Position numbers and translations under genes: made by a program. Below the pieces are notes generated by a model, which saw nothing but the letters and a program-made list of their open reading frames with translations, did no database searches and had not been told where the DNA came from. A stretch of 64,000 nt of DNA from Acidobacteriota bacterium (GTDB lineage Bacteria; Acidobacteriota; Terriglobia; Bryobacterales; Bryobacteraceae): the NCBI GenBank assembly GCA_017307505.1, contig JAFKEE010000043.1:1-64000 (forward strand), in the 5' to 3' direction. Below, in pieces: positions 1-8,859 of this stretch (positions within the stretch are counted from its first letter, which is position 1; every line of letters starts with the position of its first letter).

Positions 1-1
1 C

Positions 2-1156
2 CAGCCGGCGACCGCCGGGGCCTGCACCTTTCGGGTGCGGGTGACTGACCAGGGCGGGCTGACGGCGGAGCGGGATTTGGAGCTGGATGTCGCGGCCAAC
101 GATTCGCTGACGATCCTGGAGACGAGCCTGCCTGACGGGATGACAGGCAACGACTACCAGGCGCAGTTGACGGGCACCGGGGGCACGCCTCCGCTGCAGT
201 GGTCGATCATCGCCGGGAGCCTGCCGGACGGACTGCAGCTGGATAGCGACACGGGCATCATTGGCGGTATGCCGGTGGCCCCGGGGCAATGGGGTTTCAC
301 CGTTCTCCTGTCGGACAGTTCGACGCCCAGCCTGCAGGTGACGCGGGATCTCTCAATCTCCATTGGGTTCAATTCGCAGCCTCTGCAACTAGTGACCGTC
401 GGACTGCCGGACGGCCATGCCGGTTCAGACTACAGGACCCACCTCCAGGCGAAAGGCGGAACTCCTCCCTACGAGTTTTCCGCCAGCCGCCAGAACGGTT
501 TGACGCTGTCGGCGGCGGGCCTGTTAAGCGGCCGGCCGGCCACACCGGGCGTGTTCGCGATGGGCGTGACTGTGACCGACAGCCGGGGCGCTGCCCCTGC
601 GGTTTCGGCGATGCTCCCCTTGACGGTGCAGGCAGCGGGCGGGCTGCGGCTGGAGACGGCGGACGCCAGCTCCGGAGCGCTGCTGTTGCGCTATGGACAG
701 GCCGGCCTCGGCGCCGGGCAAAGCTGCCGCGTGGACCTGGCCGCGGATGCAAACTTCACACAGCCGCTGGCCGCGGTGACCGACACGGGTGGAGCCGCGG
801 TGCGCTGGGCGGCCTTCGGGCCCGGGCTGAATCTGCAGCCGGATAAGCTGTACTACGCAAAGGCTGACTGCGGAGGCCCGACAGCGACGCTGGCGGCAGC
901 TACACGGCCGGCGGGCCGGGCCAGTTCGGCATCGACAACAGTGAGTGTGCCGGCTCCGGCCGGGACAGACCAACTGCGCGTCGACTACGGCGCCACGGCC
1001 GGGCTGGGCTCTCAGGTAGAGACAGCCTGTACGGCAGGGCGCTGCGCAGCGGCGATCCCGGCCGCTCCAGGCCAGCCGCTGTACTATCAGGCGACTTATC
1101 TGGCCAGCGGGCAGGTGTCGCGGAAAGCCGGCCAGACGGTCGTGCTGGCGCGGTAG
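2..1156 (+). CDS. Ig-domain (He_PIG-like) surface protein, 3' part
   Basis: The reading frame is open to the left edge of the window, so this is the C-terminal part of a longer protein; the first GTG at 35 is internal. At least two repeats carry the pattern S/G-LPDG, a G-GTPP-Y/L core and a turn with GxPxxPG, which is typical of putative Ig (He_PIG) domains. The last ~170 residues contain four Cys and look like a separate Ig/fibronectin-like module. Such domains are found in secreted or outer-surface proteins; no catalytic motif is visible. The signal peptide, if any, lies outside the window. Confidence 0.7.
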   Translation, partial: QPATAGACTFRVRVTDQGGLTAERDLELDVAANDSLTILETSLPDGMTGNDYQAQLTGTGGTPPLQWSIIAGSLPDGLQLDSDTGIIGGMPVAPGQWGFTVLLSDSSTPSLQVTRDLSISIGFNSQPLQLVTVGLPDGHAGSDYRTHLQAKGGTPPYEFSASRQNGLTLSAAGLLSGRPATPGVFAMGVTVTDSRGAAPAVSAMLPLTVQAAGGLRLETADASSGALLLRYGQAGLGAGQSCRVDLAADANFTQPLAAVTDTGGAAVRWAAFGPGLNLQPDKLYYAKADCGGPTATLAAATRPAGRASSASTTVSVPAPAGTDQLRVDYGATAGLGSQVETACTAGRCAAAIPAAPGQPLYYQATYLASGQVSRKAGQTVVLAR

Positions 1157-1294
1157 CTACCAACCCCCCGGGGCCTGGCCCGTCCGGGCCCCGGATCCAC
1201 CTCGAGCCTGAAATCGCCATGGGCACAGGCAGGCACGCCGCCATTCCTGATATTCGATGATAGGGACGTAGAGACCCGAACGGGATCAACCATC

Positions 1295-3703
1295 ATGAAA
1301 CCAACCAGACGCGATGTGCTGATTCCATTGACGGCCGCCCCCTGGCTGGCTGCGCGCCCGGCCTGGGCCCAGGCGCCGGGCGCGGCCAACCGCGTGATGC
1401 AAGTGGAGAGCGCGGCCGCTCCCAGGCTGGACAAGTGGCGCATCCTCGGACCGGGCGGCGGCGGAGCCATGTTCCTGCCCGTGGTAAGCCCGCACAACCC
1501 CAAGCTCATCATGGTGACCACCGACATGAGCGGCGTCTTCCTGAGCAAGGACGGCGGCGACACCTGGCGGTCGATCCATCTGCGAACCAAGGCCTTTTTC
1601 ACGGCTTTTCATCCCGTGGATCCGCAGCGCCTCTTTATCAGCAACCGGCTGGGGCTGTATGAGAGCCGCGACCAGGGCGTCACCTGGTCGTTGTTCTATC
1701 CGGACCCGGGCCAGGTGCGCGGAATCCAATACAGCGACTTCCCGCCCAGCGAGAGCCTGGCTTTGGCCAAAGGCGCGGCCAGCGGAGTGGCGGCCATGGC
1801 CTTCGAGCCACGCGATGCGGAAACGATCTACATCCTGGACGGCCGGGTACTCTCGCTGACCAGGAACGGAGGCCGAAGCTGGCAGCCCCTGGCGACACTG
1901 CCGGCGCGGGCCTCCACCATTTACCTGGATCCGCGCAGCCCGCAGGACAACCGGACTCTGCTCATGCTGGGGCAAGGCGCTTCGCTGCTGGCCCTCTTCG
2001 AGGGCGGCAAGCTGCGCATTCCTCCGCCGGGCAAGCCCATCGCCTGGGTGACCGGTTCGGCCTGCCTGTTTCCGGAGGGCGACGGGCCGCCGGCCATCTT
2101 CGTGGCGGCGGACTACCTGAAAGACGAAAAAGGACAACCATTTGGCGGACTGATCGTGTCCCGCGACCTGGGGCAGAGCTGGTCGATGGGCTTGGGCCAC
2201 CTGCTGGCGGAGCGGCCGAGACCGGACATCTGGCCCACTGTTTCCGCGGTGGCGGCGGGTCCGGCCGGTTCGAATCTTGTCTATGTTTCGTTCACGCGCA
2301 TGAGCCTGGCCTCGGGCGATCCGCGGGCCGTGTACCTGGGTGTCGGCAAATCCACCGATGGCGGCAACAGCTGGAAGCTGGTCTGGAAGGAGAACAACCA
2401 GCAGCAGGCGCCGAACGTGGAGGATCCGTGGATCACGGAACGCTACGGAGCCGAGTGGGGCGAGAATCCGCTGAGCATGACCATCGCGCCGCACTCCTCG
2501 GAGATGATTCTTGGCTCCGACTTCGGCCGCGTGATGCGCTCGCTGGACGGCGGCAGGAACTGGAAAGGCGTCTATAGCAAACGCCAGAAGGACGGTTCCT
2601 TCACCACCACGGGCCTGGATGTGACGGCCTGTTCCAGCGTGCATTTCGATCCGTTCGACAAGCAGCGGATATTTATCTCGTGCTTCGACATCGGGCTGAT
2701 GATGAGCGAGAACGGCGGCGGCAGCTGGCGCAGCCCGACGAAGAACGGCGTGCCGCAGGTTTGGTGGAACACCGCCTACTGGGTGGAGTTCGATCCGGCG
2801 GTACGGGGCCGACTGTGGATGGCCGCCAGCCGCAACCACGAACTGCCGCAATTGAACGCCTTCCGGCGCGGGACCGACGGTTTCCGCGGCGGCGTCGTCC
2901 GCAGTGATGACGGCGGCTGGACCTGGCGGGTGACCAGCGGAGGCCTGCCGCAGACGGCGGTGACGCACCTGCTGATGGATCCGAAGAGCCAGCCCGGGCG
3001 GCGCACTCTGTTTCTCACCAGCTTCGGCAAGGGCGTTTACCGCTCGACCGACAACGGCGAGTCGTGGACGGCCGTCAACCAGGGTCTGCCGCAGGGCGAG
3101 ATCCGGGCCTGGCGGCTGGCGATGGACAAACAGGGCACACTCTATGTGGTGCTCTTCCGCCGCGCCAACGACGAAAAGACCGGCACGGACGCGGACGGCA
3201 TGCTCTTCCGCTCCACAGACCAGGGCGCCAACTGGCAGCGTGTCGCGCTGCCGGAAGGCTTCAACGGACCCACGGGCATCGCCATCGCGCCCAACGACCC
3301 CAACCGCATCTACCTTTCCGCCTGGGGCCGGGGCAAGCCCTACGATTTCCGCAAGAGCGACGGCGGCGTCTGGACCTCCTCCGACGGCGGCAAGACCTGG
3401 CGCAATGTCCTGAGCAAGTGCCAGCACGTTTACAGCGTGACGCTGGACGAAACGAAGCCGGAGGTGGTCTACGCGGCCAGCTACGAGGCCTCCGTCTGGC
3501 GGTCGGCCGACGGCGGCGCGAACTGGGCCCGCGTCCGGGGCTTCAACTTCCGGGCGGCCAACCGCGTGATTCCGGATCCGCATCACCCGGGCATGGTGTA
3601 TGTCACCACGTCGGGCAGCAGTGTCTGGTACGGTCCGGCGGAAGGCGATCCGGCGGCAGTGGAAGATCTGGTGAAGCCTGCGGTACTGCGGTTCTCGCTG
3701 TGA
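1295..3703 (+). CDS. Tat-exported BNR/sortilin-type beta-propeller protein
   Basis: An 802-residue protein. The N-terminus has a twin-arginine motif (TRRDVL) followed by a hydrophobic stretch and an Ala-rich cleavage region, so export by Tat is likely. About a dozen Asp-box motifs of the form S-x-D-x-G-x-T/S/N-W (for example SKDGGDTW, STDNGESW, SSDGGKTW) are spread along its length, as in VPS10/sortilin-like and BNR-repeat glycosidase-like propellers. Related proteins include xyloglucanases and exo-sialidases, but Asp boxes are structural and I cannot assign a substrate. It starts at the ATG at 1295 because the Tat motif follows directly. It precedes the polysaccharide genes, and a role in glycan turnover is only inferred. 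Confidence 0.8.
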   Translation: MKPTRRDVLIPLTAAPWLAARPAWAQAPGAANRVMQVESAAAPRLDKWRILGPGGGGAMFLPVVSPHNPKLIMVTTDMSGVFLSKDGGDTWRSIHLRTKAFFTAFHPVDPQRLFISNRLGLYESRDQGVTWSLFYPDPGQVRGIQYSDFPPSESLALAKGAASGVAAMAFEPRDAETIYILDGRVLSLTRNGGRSWQPLATLPARASTIYLDPRSPQDNRTLLMLGQGASLLALFEGGKLRIPPPGKPIAWVTGSACLFPEGDGPPAIFVAADYLKDEKGQPFGGLIVSRDLGQSWSMGLGHLLAERPRPDIWPTVSAVAAGPAGSNLVYVSFTRMSLASGDPRAVYLGVGKSTDGGNSWKLVWKENNQQQAPNVEDPWITERYGAEWGENPLSMTIAPHSSEMILGSDFGRVMRSLDGGRNWKGVYSKRQKDGSFTTTGLDVTACSSVHFDPFDKQRIFISCFDIGLMMSENGGGSWRSPTKNGVPQVWWNTAYWVEFDPAVRGRLWMAASRNHELPQLNAFRRGTDGFRGGVVRSDDGGWTWRVTSGGLPQTAVTHLLMDPKSQPGRRTLFLTSFGKGVYRSTDNGESWTAVNQGLPQGEIRAWRLAMDKQGTLYVVLFRRANDEKTGTDADGMLFRSTDQGANWQRVALPEGFNGPTGIAIAPNDPNRIYLSAWGRGKPYDFRKSDGGVWTSSDGGKTWRNVLSKCQHVYSVTLDETKPEVVYAASYEASVWRSADGGANWARVRGFNFRAANRVIPDPHHPGMVYVTTSGSSVWYGPAEGDPAAVEDLVKPAVLRFSL

Positions 3704-3761
3704 TGCTTTCCAGTCCCGCAGGCTCATCAACTATCATAAGAAACGGCTCTCTTTCCCCTTC

Positions 3762-5057
3762 ATGGGCTTCATCATCACAACTCTCGTAATGGTCCTGCTG
3801 TATCTTTCCCCGGCGGCCACAATTCCGTGGCTGGCGCAACACGGATTTATGCAGGCGCTGCTGGTCCTGGCCAGCCTGGTTACCATCGTGGGGTTCATCG
3901 ACGGCCGGTTGTCGCTTTCGCAGCCGCAGATCCTGCTGGTTCTGCTGTTCTGCGCCTGGGCCACCATCAGCCCGGCGCTCCACGGCTGGGTGGGCGGCGT
4001 GGCTCCGGCGTTCATGAAGCTGATCTTTCCCCTCGTGGCTTTCACGATGGTCCTGGCGAACGTCAACAGCCTGGCGCGATTCCGCCGGTTCAGCGCGGCC
4101 ATGGTGATCGTCTCGGTTTATCTGACGATCCGCGCCGTCATGGCCTTCCACTATGGTATCGACCGGCAGAACTATACCATGGAGCAGTTCACCGAGCAGA
4201 GCGAAGGCGAAGAGACGCGCGAGGTCTTCTATCGCGCCTGCGGGCCCGGTTTCCTGGGCGATCCCAACGACTTCGCCCAGCATTTGACTCTCTCCATCGC
4301 GCTGCTGGGCGTGATCTGGAAGCGCCAGTCTCCCTTCCGGAATCTGTTTTTCGTCATCCTGCCGCTCATCATCATGTCGTATGGCATCTACATCACGGCA
4401 TCGCGGGGCTCACTGCTGGGCATATTCCTGCTGGTCGCGCTCGTCCTGAAGGACAAAATGGGGGTGGGCGGACCCGTGTTGGGCGGCGTCGTCGTGGTGG
4501 GCCTGGTGAGCTTCCTGGGCTTCGGCGGCGGACGCGCGATCTCCATGTCGTCAGGCAGCGGCGGCGGACGCCTGGACATCTGGTCCGACGCGCTCTCGGC
4601 CTTCCTCTCTTTCCCGTTCCGCGGGGTCGGCTTCGGCGCAATCCGCGACTACACTTTCCTGACGGCGCATAACACGCTGCTGCTGTGTTTCACCGAACTG
4701 GGCCTCATCGGCTACTTCTTCTTCGCCGGACTTTTCGTGCTCACGCTCTGGCAACTGCAGACCCTGCTGAAGCAGGTGCCGGCCGTCGACCCCGGCACGC
4801 AGGAGACCCGGCAGGCAGCCAAGACCATCCGCAACACGCTGCTGCTGTTCCTGGCCAGCGGCCTCTTCCTGTCGCGCACCTATGTTGTGACACCCTACGT
4901 CCTGCTGGGGCTGGGCCTGGCGGTGTATCTGTGCGAGAAGAACCGGCCGGGTTCCCCGCTGACCGACATCAAGGTCCCTTGGGTTTCGCGCACTCTGTTC
5001 TCGATGGTCTCGAGCATTGTTCTGATCTACGCCGCCGTCCGCCTGCACTGGCTATGA
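3762..5057 (+). CDS. O-antigen ligase/polymerase family membrane protein
   Basis: A 431-residue protein with about ten to twelve hydrophobic segments and a long periplasmic-type loop in the middle. The sequences ASRGSLLGIF and AHNTLLLCFTELG match the usual Wzy_C/RfaL pattern (SRG motif and H-N-x-L-L before the last helices). Family members polymerise undecaprenyl-linked repeats or ligate a glycan to an acceptor at the outer face of the inner membrane. It overlaps the next gene by ATGA (5054-5057), so the two are translationally coupled. Polymerase and ligase cannot be told apart from sequence alone. Confidence 0.8.
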   Translation: MGFIITTLVMVLLYLSPAATIPWLAQHGFMQALLVLASLVTIVGFIDGRLSLSQPQILLVLLFCAWATISPALHGWVGGVAPAFMKLIFPLVAFTMVLANVNSLARFRRFSAAMVIVSVYLTIRAVMAFHYGIDRQNYTMEQFTEQSEGEETREVFYRACGPGFLGDPNDFAQHLTLSIALLGVIWKRQSPFRNLFFVILPLIIMSYGIYITASRGSLLGIFLLVALVLKDKMGVGGPVLGGVVVVGLVSFLGFGGGRAISMSSGSGGGRLDIWSDALSAFLSFPFRGVGFGAIRDYTFLTAHNTLLLCFTELGLIGYFFFAGLFVLTLWQLQTLLKQVPAVDPGTQETRQAAKTIRNTLLLFLASGLFLSRTYVVTPYVLLGLGLAVYLCEKNRPGSPLTDIKVPWVSRTLFSMVSSIVLIYAAVRLHWL

Positions 5058-6145
5058 GCATCACTCCACGCCTGGCCGGTCCGTGGGCAGCGAAACTGCC
5101 CAGCCGCATCCCCTCGCTGGACGGGCTGCGGGCCATCAGCATCCTGCTGGTGATCCTGGGCCACTCCGTCTCCAAGCTGAGCCACCCGAAGGTCTACCAA
5201 CTGCTGGGCCACTTCGGAAACCTGGGCGTGAAGACGTTCTTCCTGATCTCGGGCTTCCTCATCACCACGCTGCTGCTGAAGGAGTGGGACAAGTCGGGCG
5301 GCGTTTCGCTGAAGAACTTCTACATCCGCCGGTCGCTGCGCATCTTCCCCGCCTTCCTGGTTTACATCGGGGTGGTGGTGCTGCTGGAGCAGGGCGGCCT
5401 GGTGAAACTCGAGCCGGGTGACATCCTGCACTCGCTCACCTACACGATGAACTACCACATGGATCGCGGCTGGATCCTGAATCATCTGTGGTCGCTTTCC
5501 GTGGAAGAGCAGTTCTACCTGCTGTGGCCCGCGGCGCTGCTGCTGGCCGCGCCGGGGCGGTCGTGGAAGCTGGTGCTGGCGGCCGTGGCCCTGGCTCCGC
5601 TGATCCGCGCCGTAATGTGGTTCGGCTTCGGCGCCAGCCCCACGGCGGTGAGCCGTCACTTTCAGGCGGTGTGCGATGCCCTGGCCTGCGGCTGCGCTCT
5701 TGCCTTCTTCTACAACCGCCTGGGCACGCTGGAATGGTACACGCGGCTGCTCCGCGCTCCCTGGTTCCTGCTCATTCCGCCGGCACTGATGCTCTCCGCC
5801 GCGCTGGGCTACAAGGCGCACCCCTGGCTCTACTACGTGCCTGGCCAGACCCTGGCCAACTTCGGCATCCTGCTGCTGCTCGACCGCTGCATCCGCTTCC
5901 CCACCGACTGGCTGGGCCGCCTGCTGGACTGGGCGCCGCTGCGCTGGGTGGGCGTCATCAGCTACTCGCTCTACCTCTGGCAGGAGCTGTTCCTGGACTA
6001 CGAGCCGGAAGGCCTGGGCCTGACTCTGCCCCTGAACCTGGTAATGACCTTCGCTGTCAGCGCGGCCAGCTACTATCTGGTGGAAAAGCAGTTCCTGAAG
6101 CTGAAAGACCGCCTGACGGAGCCGCACAAACAGCCCGTGGCCTAA
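5054..6145 (+). CDS. Acyltransferase 3 (OafA/YrhL-type) membrane protein
   Basis: A 363-residue integral membrane protein. The start ATG at 5054 overlaps the stop of the preceding polymerase; the frame is open further upstream but that part is antisense-like. The N-terminus has the conserved IPSLDGLRAISILLVILGH pattern, with the putative catalytic His in the first helix, then FFLISGFLIT and the RR-LRIFPAF motif, and LWSLSVEEQFYLLWP in the centre. The family O-acylates sugars of surface polysaccharides, usually from acetyl-CoA. Coupling to the polymerase gene suggests it decorates the same polymer. Confidence 0.87.
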   Translation: MSITPRLAGPWAAKLPSRIPSLDGLRAISILLVILGHSVSKLSHPKVYQLLGHFGNLGVKTFFLISGFLITTLLLKEWDKSGGVSLKNFYIRRSLRIFPAFLVYIGVVVLLEQGGLVKLEPGDILHSLTYTMNYHMDRGWILNHLWSLSVEEQFYLLWPAALLLAAPGRSWKLVLAAVALAPLIRAVMWFGFGASPTAVSRHFQAVCDALACGCALAFFYNRLGTLEWYTRLLRAPWFLLIPPALMLSAALGYKAHPWLYYVPGQTLANFGILLLLDRCIRFPTDWLGRLLDWAPLRWVGVISYSLYLWQELFLDYEPEGLGLTLPLNLVMTFAVSAASYYLVEKQFLKLKDRLTEPHKQPVA

Positions 6146-6152
6146 GGTCCGC

Positions 6153-7253
6153 TTAACGCGCCAGCAGCCTGCGGAACAGCGCCTCGTAGGCTTCTTCGGT
6201 ACGCTCGATCCCAAAACGTTCGCGGGCGATACGCCGTGCCTCGGCGCCCATCGCGGCGAGATCGGGACGGTCCGCGGCCTCGAGCATCGCAGAGGCCAGG
6301 CTGCCCACGTCGCCCGGCTGGGCATAGAACGCGACCGCGCCTTCGGGCGCCATCTCCGGCACACCGCCGATGCGCGTGCTCACCACGGGCAGGCCGGCGG
6401 CCATGGCTTCCTGCACGACAATCGGCATGCCTTCACTGATGGAAGAAAGCACGAAGACGTCCAGCTCTTTCAGAAAGAGGGGCGGATCCGAGGTAACACC
6501 GGGCAGGTGGACGCTGCGCTCTAACCCCAGCTCACGCACGAGGGCGGCGTTGGCCTGGGCCAGCGCGCCGGAGCCGGCGATGTGCAACTCCGCCTGGGGA
6601 TGCCGTTCGAGCACCTGCGCGAAGGCCCGGATGAGAACGTCGTGCGCCTTGGCCGGCACCATGCGCCCCACTGTGCCGAAGCGCAAGCGCGGCCGCAGCG
6701 CGCCCGGCGAGGCCGGGTTCTCCAGAAAACGCGCCAGCGGCACGCCGTTATAGATCACCTGGCACTTCTTCTTCGGCACGCCGCGATGGCGTACGAAGAA
6801 GTCGCGGCCGTCTTCGCTCACCGTAACCACGGCGGAGGTCCAGGGCATGGTAGCGCCGAAGTAGAAATCCTGGCGCCGCGCCGAATGCAGCACGCCCAGG
6901 CCGTGGCGCGTATTGACGGTGACGCGGACACCGGCCCGCCACGCGGCCAGCAGGCCGTAATGGTGGATCACCGAGTTGTGCGTGTGCACCACGTCGGCGC
7001 GCAGGCGCTTCAGTTCGGCCGCCATGGCGCGGATGTTCGACCACGTGAAGCCGGGCTTCTTGTGGAAGGCAAAGACGGGCACGCCGGCGGCCTCGGCCTG
7101 CGCGGCCAGGGCTCCGGGGTGGCAGACACAGAAGATGGCCGGGTGATGGCCGGCCCGTTTCTGGGCGGCGGCCAGGTCGACGGCCAGGCGTTCCAGGCCG
7201 CCCACTTCCAGGTTTTCGACAACCTGCACAATGCGCAGGGGGGCGCCGGTCAT
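6153..7253 (-). CDS. Glycosyltransferase family 4
   Basis: A 366-residue GT-B enzyme. The chosen start (ATG at 7253) gives MTGAPLRIVQVVENLEVGGLE, the classic GT4 N-terminus, with a GGAG-like Shine-Dalgarno about 8 nt upstream; a longer ORF to 7316 adds an unlikely tail. The C-terminal half has GRMVPAKAHDVLIRAFA, a P-G-V-T-SDPP segment and SSISEGMPIVVQEAMAAGLPVV, with the E-x7-E nucleotide-sugar-binding pattern. It probably adds one sugar to a lipid-linked glycan at the cytoplasmic face. It lies downstream of the sugar dehydrogenase on the same strand (118-bp gap) and convergent with the acyltransferase. Confidence 0.85.
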   Translation of the reverse strand: MTGAPLRIVQVVENLEVGGLERLAVDLAAAQKRAGHHPAIFCVCHPGALAAQAEAAGVPVFAFHKKPGFTWSNIRAMAAELKRLRADVVHTHNSVIHHYGLLAAWRAGVRVTVNTRHGLGVLHSARRQDFYFGATMPWTSAVVTVSEDGRDFFVRHRGVPKKKCQVIYNGVPLARFLENPASPGALRPRLRFGTVGRMVPAKAHDVLIRAFAQVLERHPQAELHIAGSGALAQANAALVRELGLERSVHLPGVTSDPPLFLKELDVFVLSSISEGMPIVVQEAMAAGLPVVSTRIGGVPEMAPEGAVAFYAQPGDVGSLASAMLEAADRPDLAAMGAEARRIARERFGIERTEEAYEALFRRLLAR

Positions 7254-7371
7254 GAGTGGCTCCAGGAGAGGCGGCCGGTGCGGAGCAAAGCGCGCTGCAC
7301 CCCGGCGCCACCCCAAGGACGGTATGAATTGACGATCAGCGGGCCCTTCCGAATGTCCGCGGCGGACATCA

Positions 7372-8682
7372 CTAGAGCCGGAAGATCTTCGGATCGGAGA
7401 ACTTCTTCAGCGCGTTGCGCGTGTCGACGATGAGGCGCGCATTCTGGACGACCGAAGAATAGTCCACCTGCTTGTGGTCGGTGATGATGACGACACAGTC
7501 GGCCGCCGCCACCGCCGCGTCCTGCGGCAGGCTCTGGTGCTTGGTCCCTTCCACGTCGATGGACGGGATGTAGGGATCGGAGTAGGTGACCGTCGCGCCG
7601 CGGCGCGCCAGCAGGTGCATGATGTCCAGCGCCGGCGACTCGCGCACGTCGTCGATGTCGCGCTTGTAGGCGACGCCCAGGATATGGACGTTGGAGCCCT
7701 TCAGCGACTTGCTCTGCTCGTTGAGCGCGTTCTGCACCTTGTCGACGACAAAGTGGGGCATGGAGCCGTTGATATAGCCCGCCAGCTCAATGAACCGTGC
7801 CTCGATACCGGCCTGCTTGGTCTTCCACGAAAGATAGAAGGGATCGATCGGGATGCAGTGCCCGCCCAGGCCGGGGCCGGGGTAGAAGGGCATGAAGCCG
7901 AACGGCTTGGTGGCCGCCGCGTCGATGACTTCCCAGACATTGATGTTGATGCGCTCGCACATCATCGCCAGCTCGTTCACCATGCCGATGTTGATCATGC
8001 GGAAGGTGTTCTCGAGCAGCTTCACCATTTCGGCAACACGCGTGGAGCTCACCGGCACCACGGTCTCGAGCGCCTGCTGGTAGAGCGCCGCGCCGGCCTG
8101 GGTGCACGCCGCGGTGATGCCGCCCACCACTTTGGGAATGTTGTGCGTCTGGAAATTGGGATTGCCCGGATCCACGCGTTCCGGCGAAAAGCAGAGGAAG
8201 ACATCCTCGCCCACCGTCAGGCCGCGGGCCTCGATCATGGGCTGGATCAGCTCGTCTGTAGTGCCCGGATAAGTGGTGGATTCCAGGATGATCAGCAGCC
8301 CCGGGTGGGCATGATCGGCAATGGACTGCGACGCCGAAACAACGAAACTCATGTCCGGATCCTTGGTTTTACGCAAGGGGGTGGGCACGGCGATGTTGAT
8401 CGTGTCCAGATCTTTGACAGCCGAAAAATCCGTGGTGGCCTTCAGGCGGCCGGCCTTCACCAGGGCGGCCACTTCCTCCGTCGGCACATCCTGGATATAG
8501 CTGATGCCTTGGTTGATCAGGTCGACTTTGTGCTCCGATACATCGATTCCGGTGACGGTGAAACCGACCTTGCCGAATTCGACTGCCAAAGGAAGACCGA
8601 CATAGCCAAGACCGACGACGCCCACATGGGCGCTTCTGTTTCGAATCTTCCCGACCAGGGAATCGTAATGCTGAGTGCTCAT
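7372..8682 (-). CDS. Nucleotide-sugar 6-dehydrogenase (WbpA/WecC/TviB-like)
   Basis: A 436-residue UDP-sugar dehydrogenase. The Rossmann motif GLGYVGLPLA sits near residue 25, FSPERVDPGN in the middle, and GGHCIPIDPFYL contains the catalytic Cys. The C-terminal domain has GVAYKRDIDDVRESP. The start at 8682 removes an unconserved 62-residue extension. The family oxidises C6 of UDP-GlcNAc, UDP-ManNAc or UDP-Glc in two NAD-dependent steps; the sequence type looks closest to UDP-HexNAc enzymes. With the WbpB/D/E-type genes further along the window it could supply the uronic acid for a diacetamido sugar. It is divergent from the flippase gene. Confidence 0.88.
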   Translation of the reverse strand: MSTQHYDSLVGKIRNRSAHVGVVGLGYVGLPLAVEFGKVGFTVTGIDVSEHKVDLINQGISYIQDVPTEEVAALVKAGRLKATTDFSAVKDLDTINIAVPTPLRKTKDPDMSFVVSASQSIADHAHPGLLIILESTTYPGTTDELIQPMIEARGLTVGEDVFLCFSPERVDPGNPNFQTHNIPKVVGGITAACTQAGAALYQQALETVVPVSSTRVAEMVKLLENTFRMINIGMVNELAMMCERININVWEVIDAAATKPFGFMPFYPGPGLGGHCIPIDPFYLSWKTKQAGIEARFIELAGYINGSMPHFVVDKVQNALNEQSKSLKGSNVHILGVAYKRDIDDVRESPALDIMHLLARRGATVTYSDPYIPSIDVEGTKHQSLPQDAAVAAADCVVIITDHKQVDYSSVVQNARLIVDTRNALKKFSDPKIFRL

Positions 8683-8859
8683 ATTGGTTTTGTTTGGATG
8701 AAGGCGAGGACCGACACCGCAACTCGTTATACAGGATACCGTGAGCGTGGGTTGCTGGGGAGATGCAGGAGGACTAGAACTTGTGGCGGAGTACCAGTAT
8801 TCGTCACAATGACATGAGCACTGGGCCCACGCCCGCCGGCGAGTCTCCATCTTCACCTG

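Noticed and set aside
1286-3730. 814-codon frame on the minus strand opposite the propeller gene
   Set aside because: It is a shadow frame of a GC-rich gene; no domain is recognisable and codon positions fit the plus-strand protein.
7474-8817. 447-codon plus-strand frame over the sugar dehydrogenase
   Set aside because: Shadow of the minus-strand gene, which carries clear motifs and the catalytic Cys.
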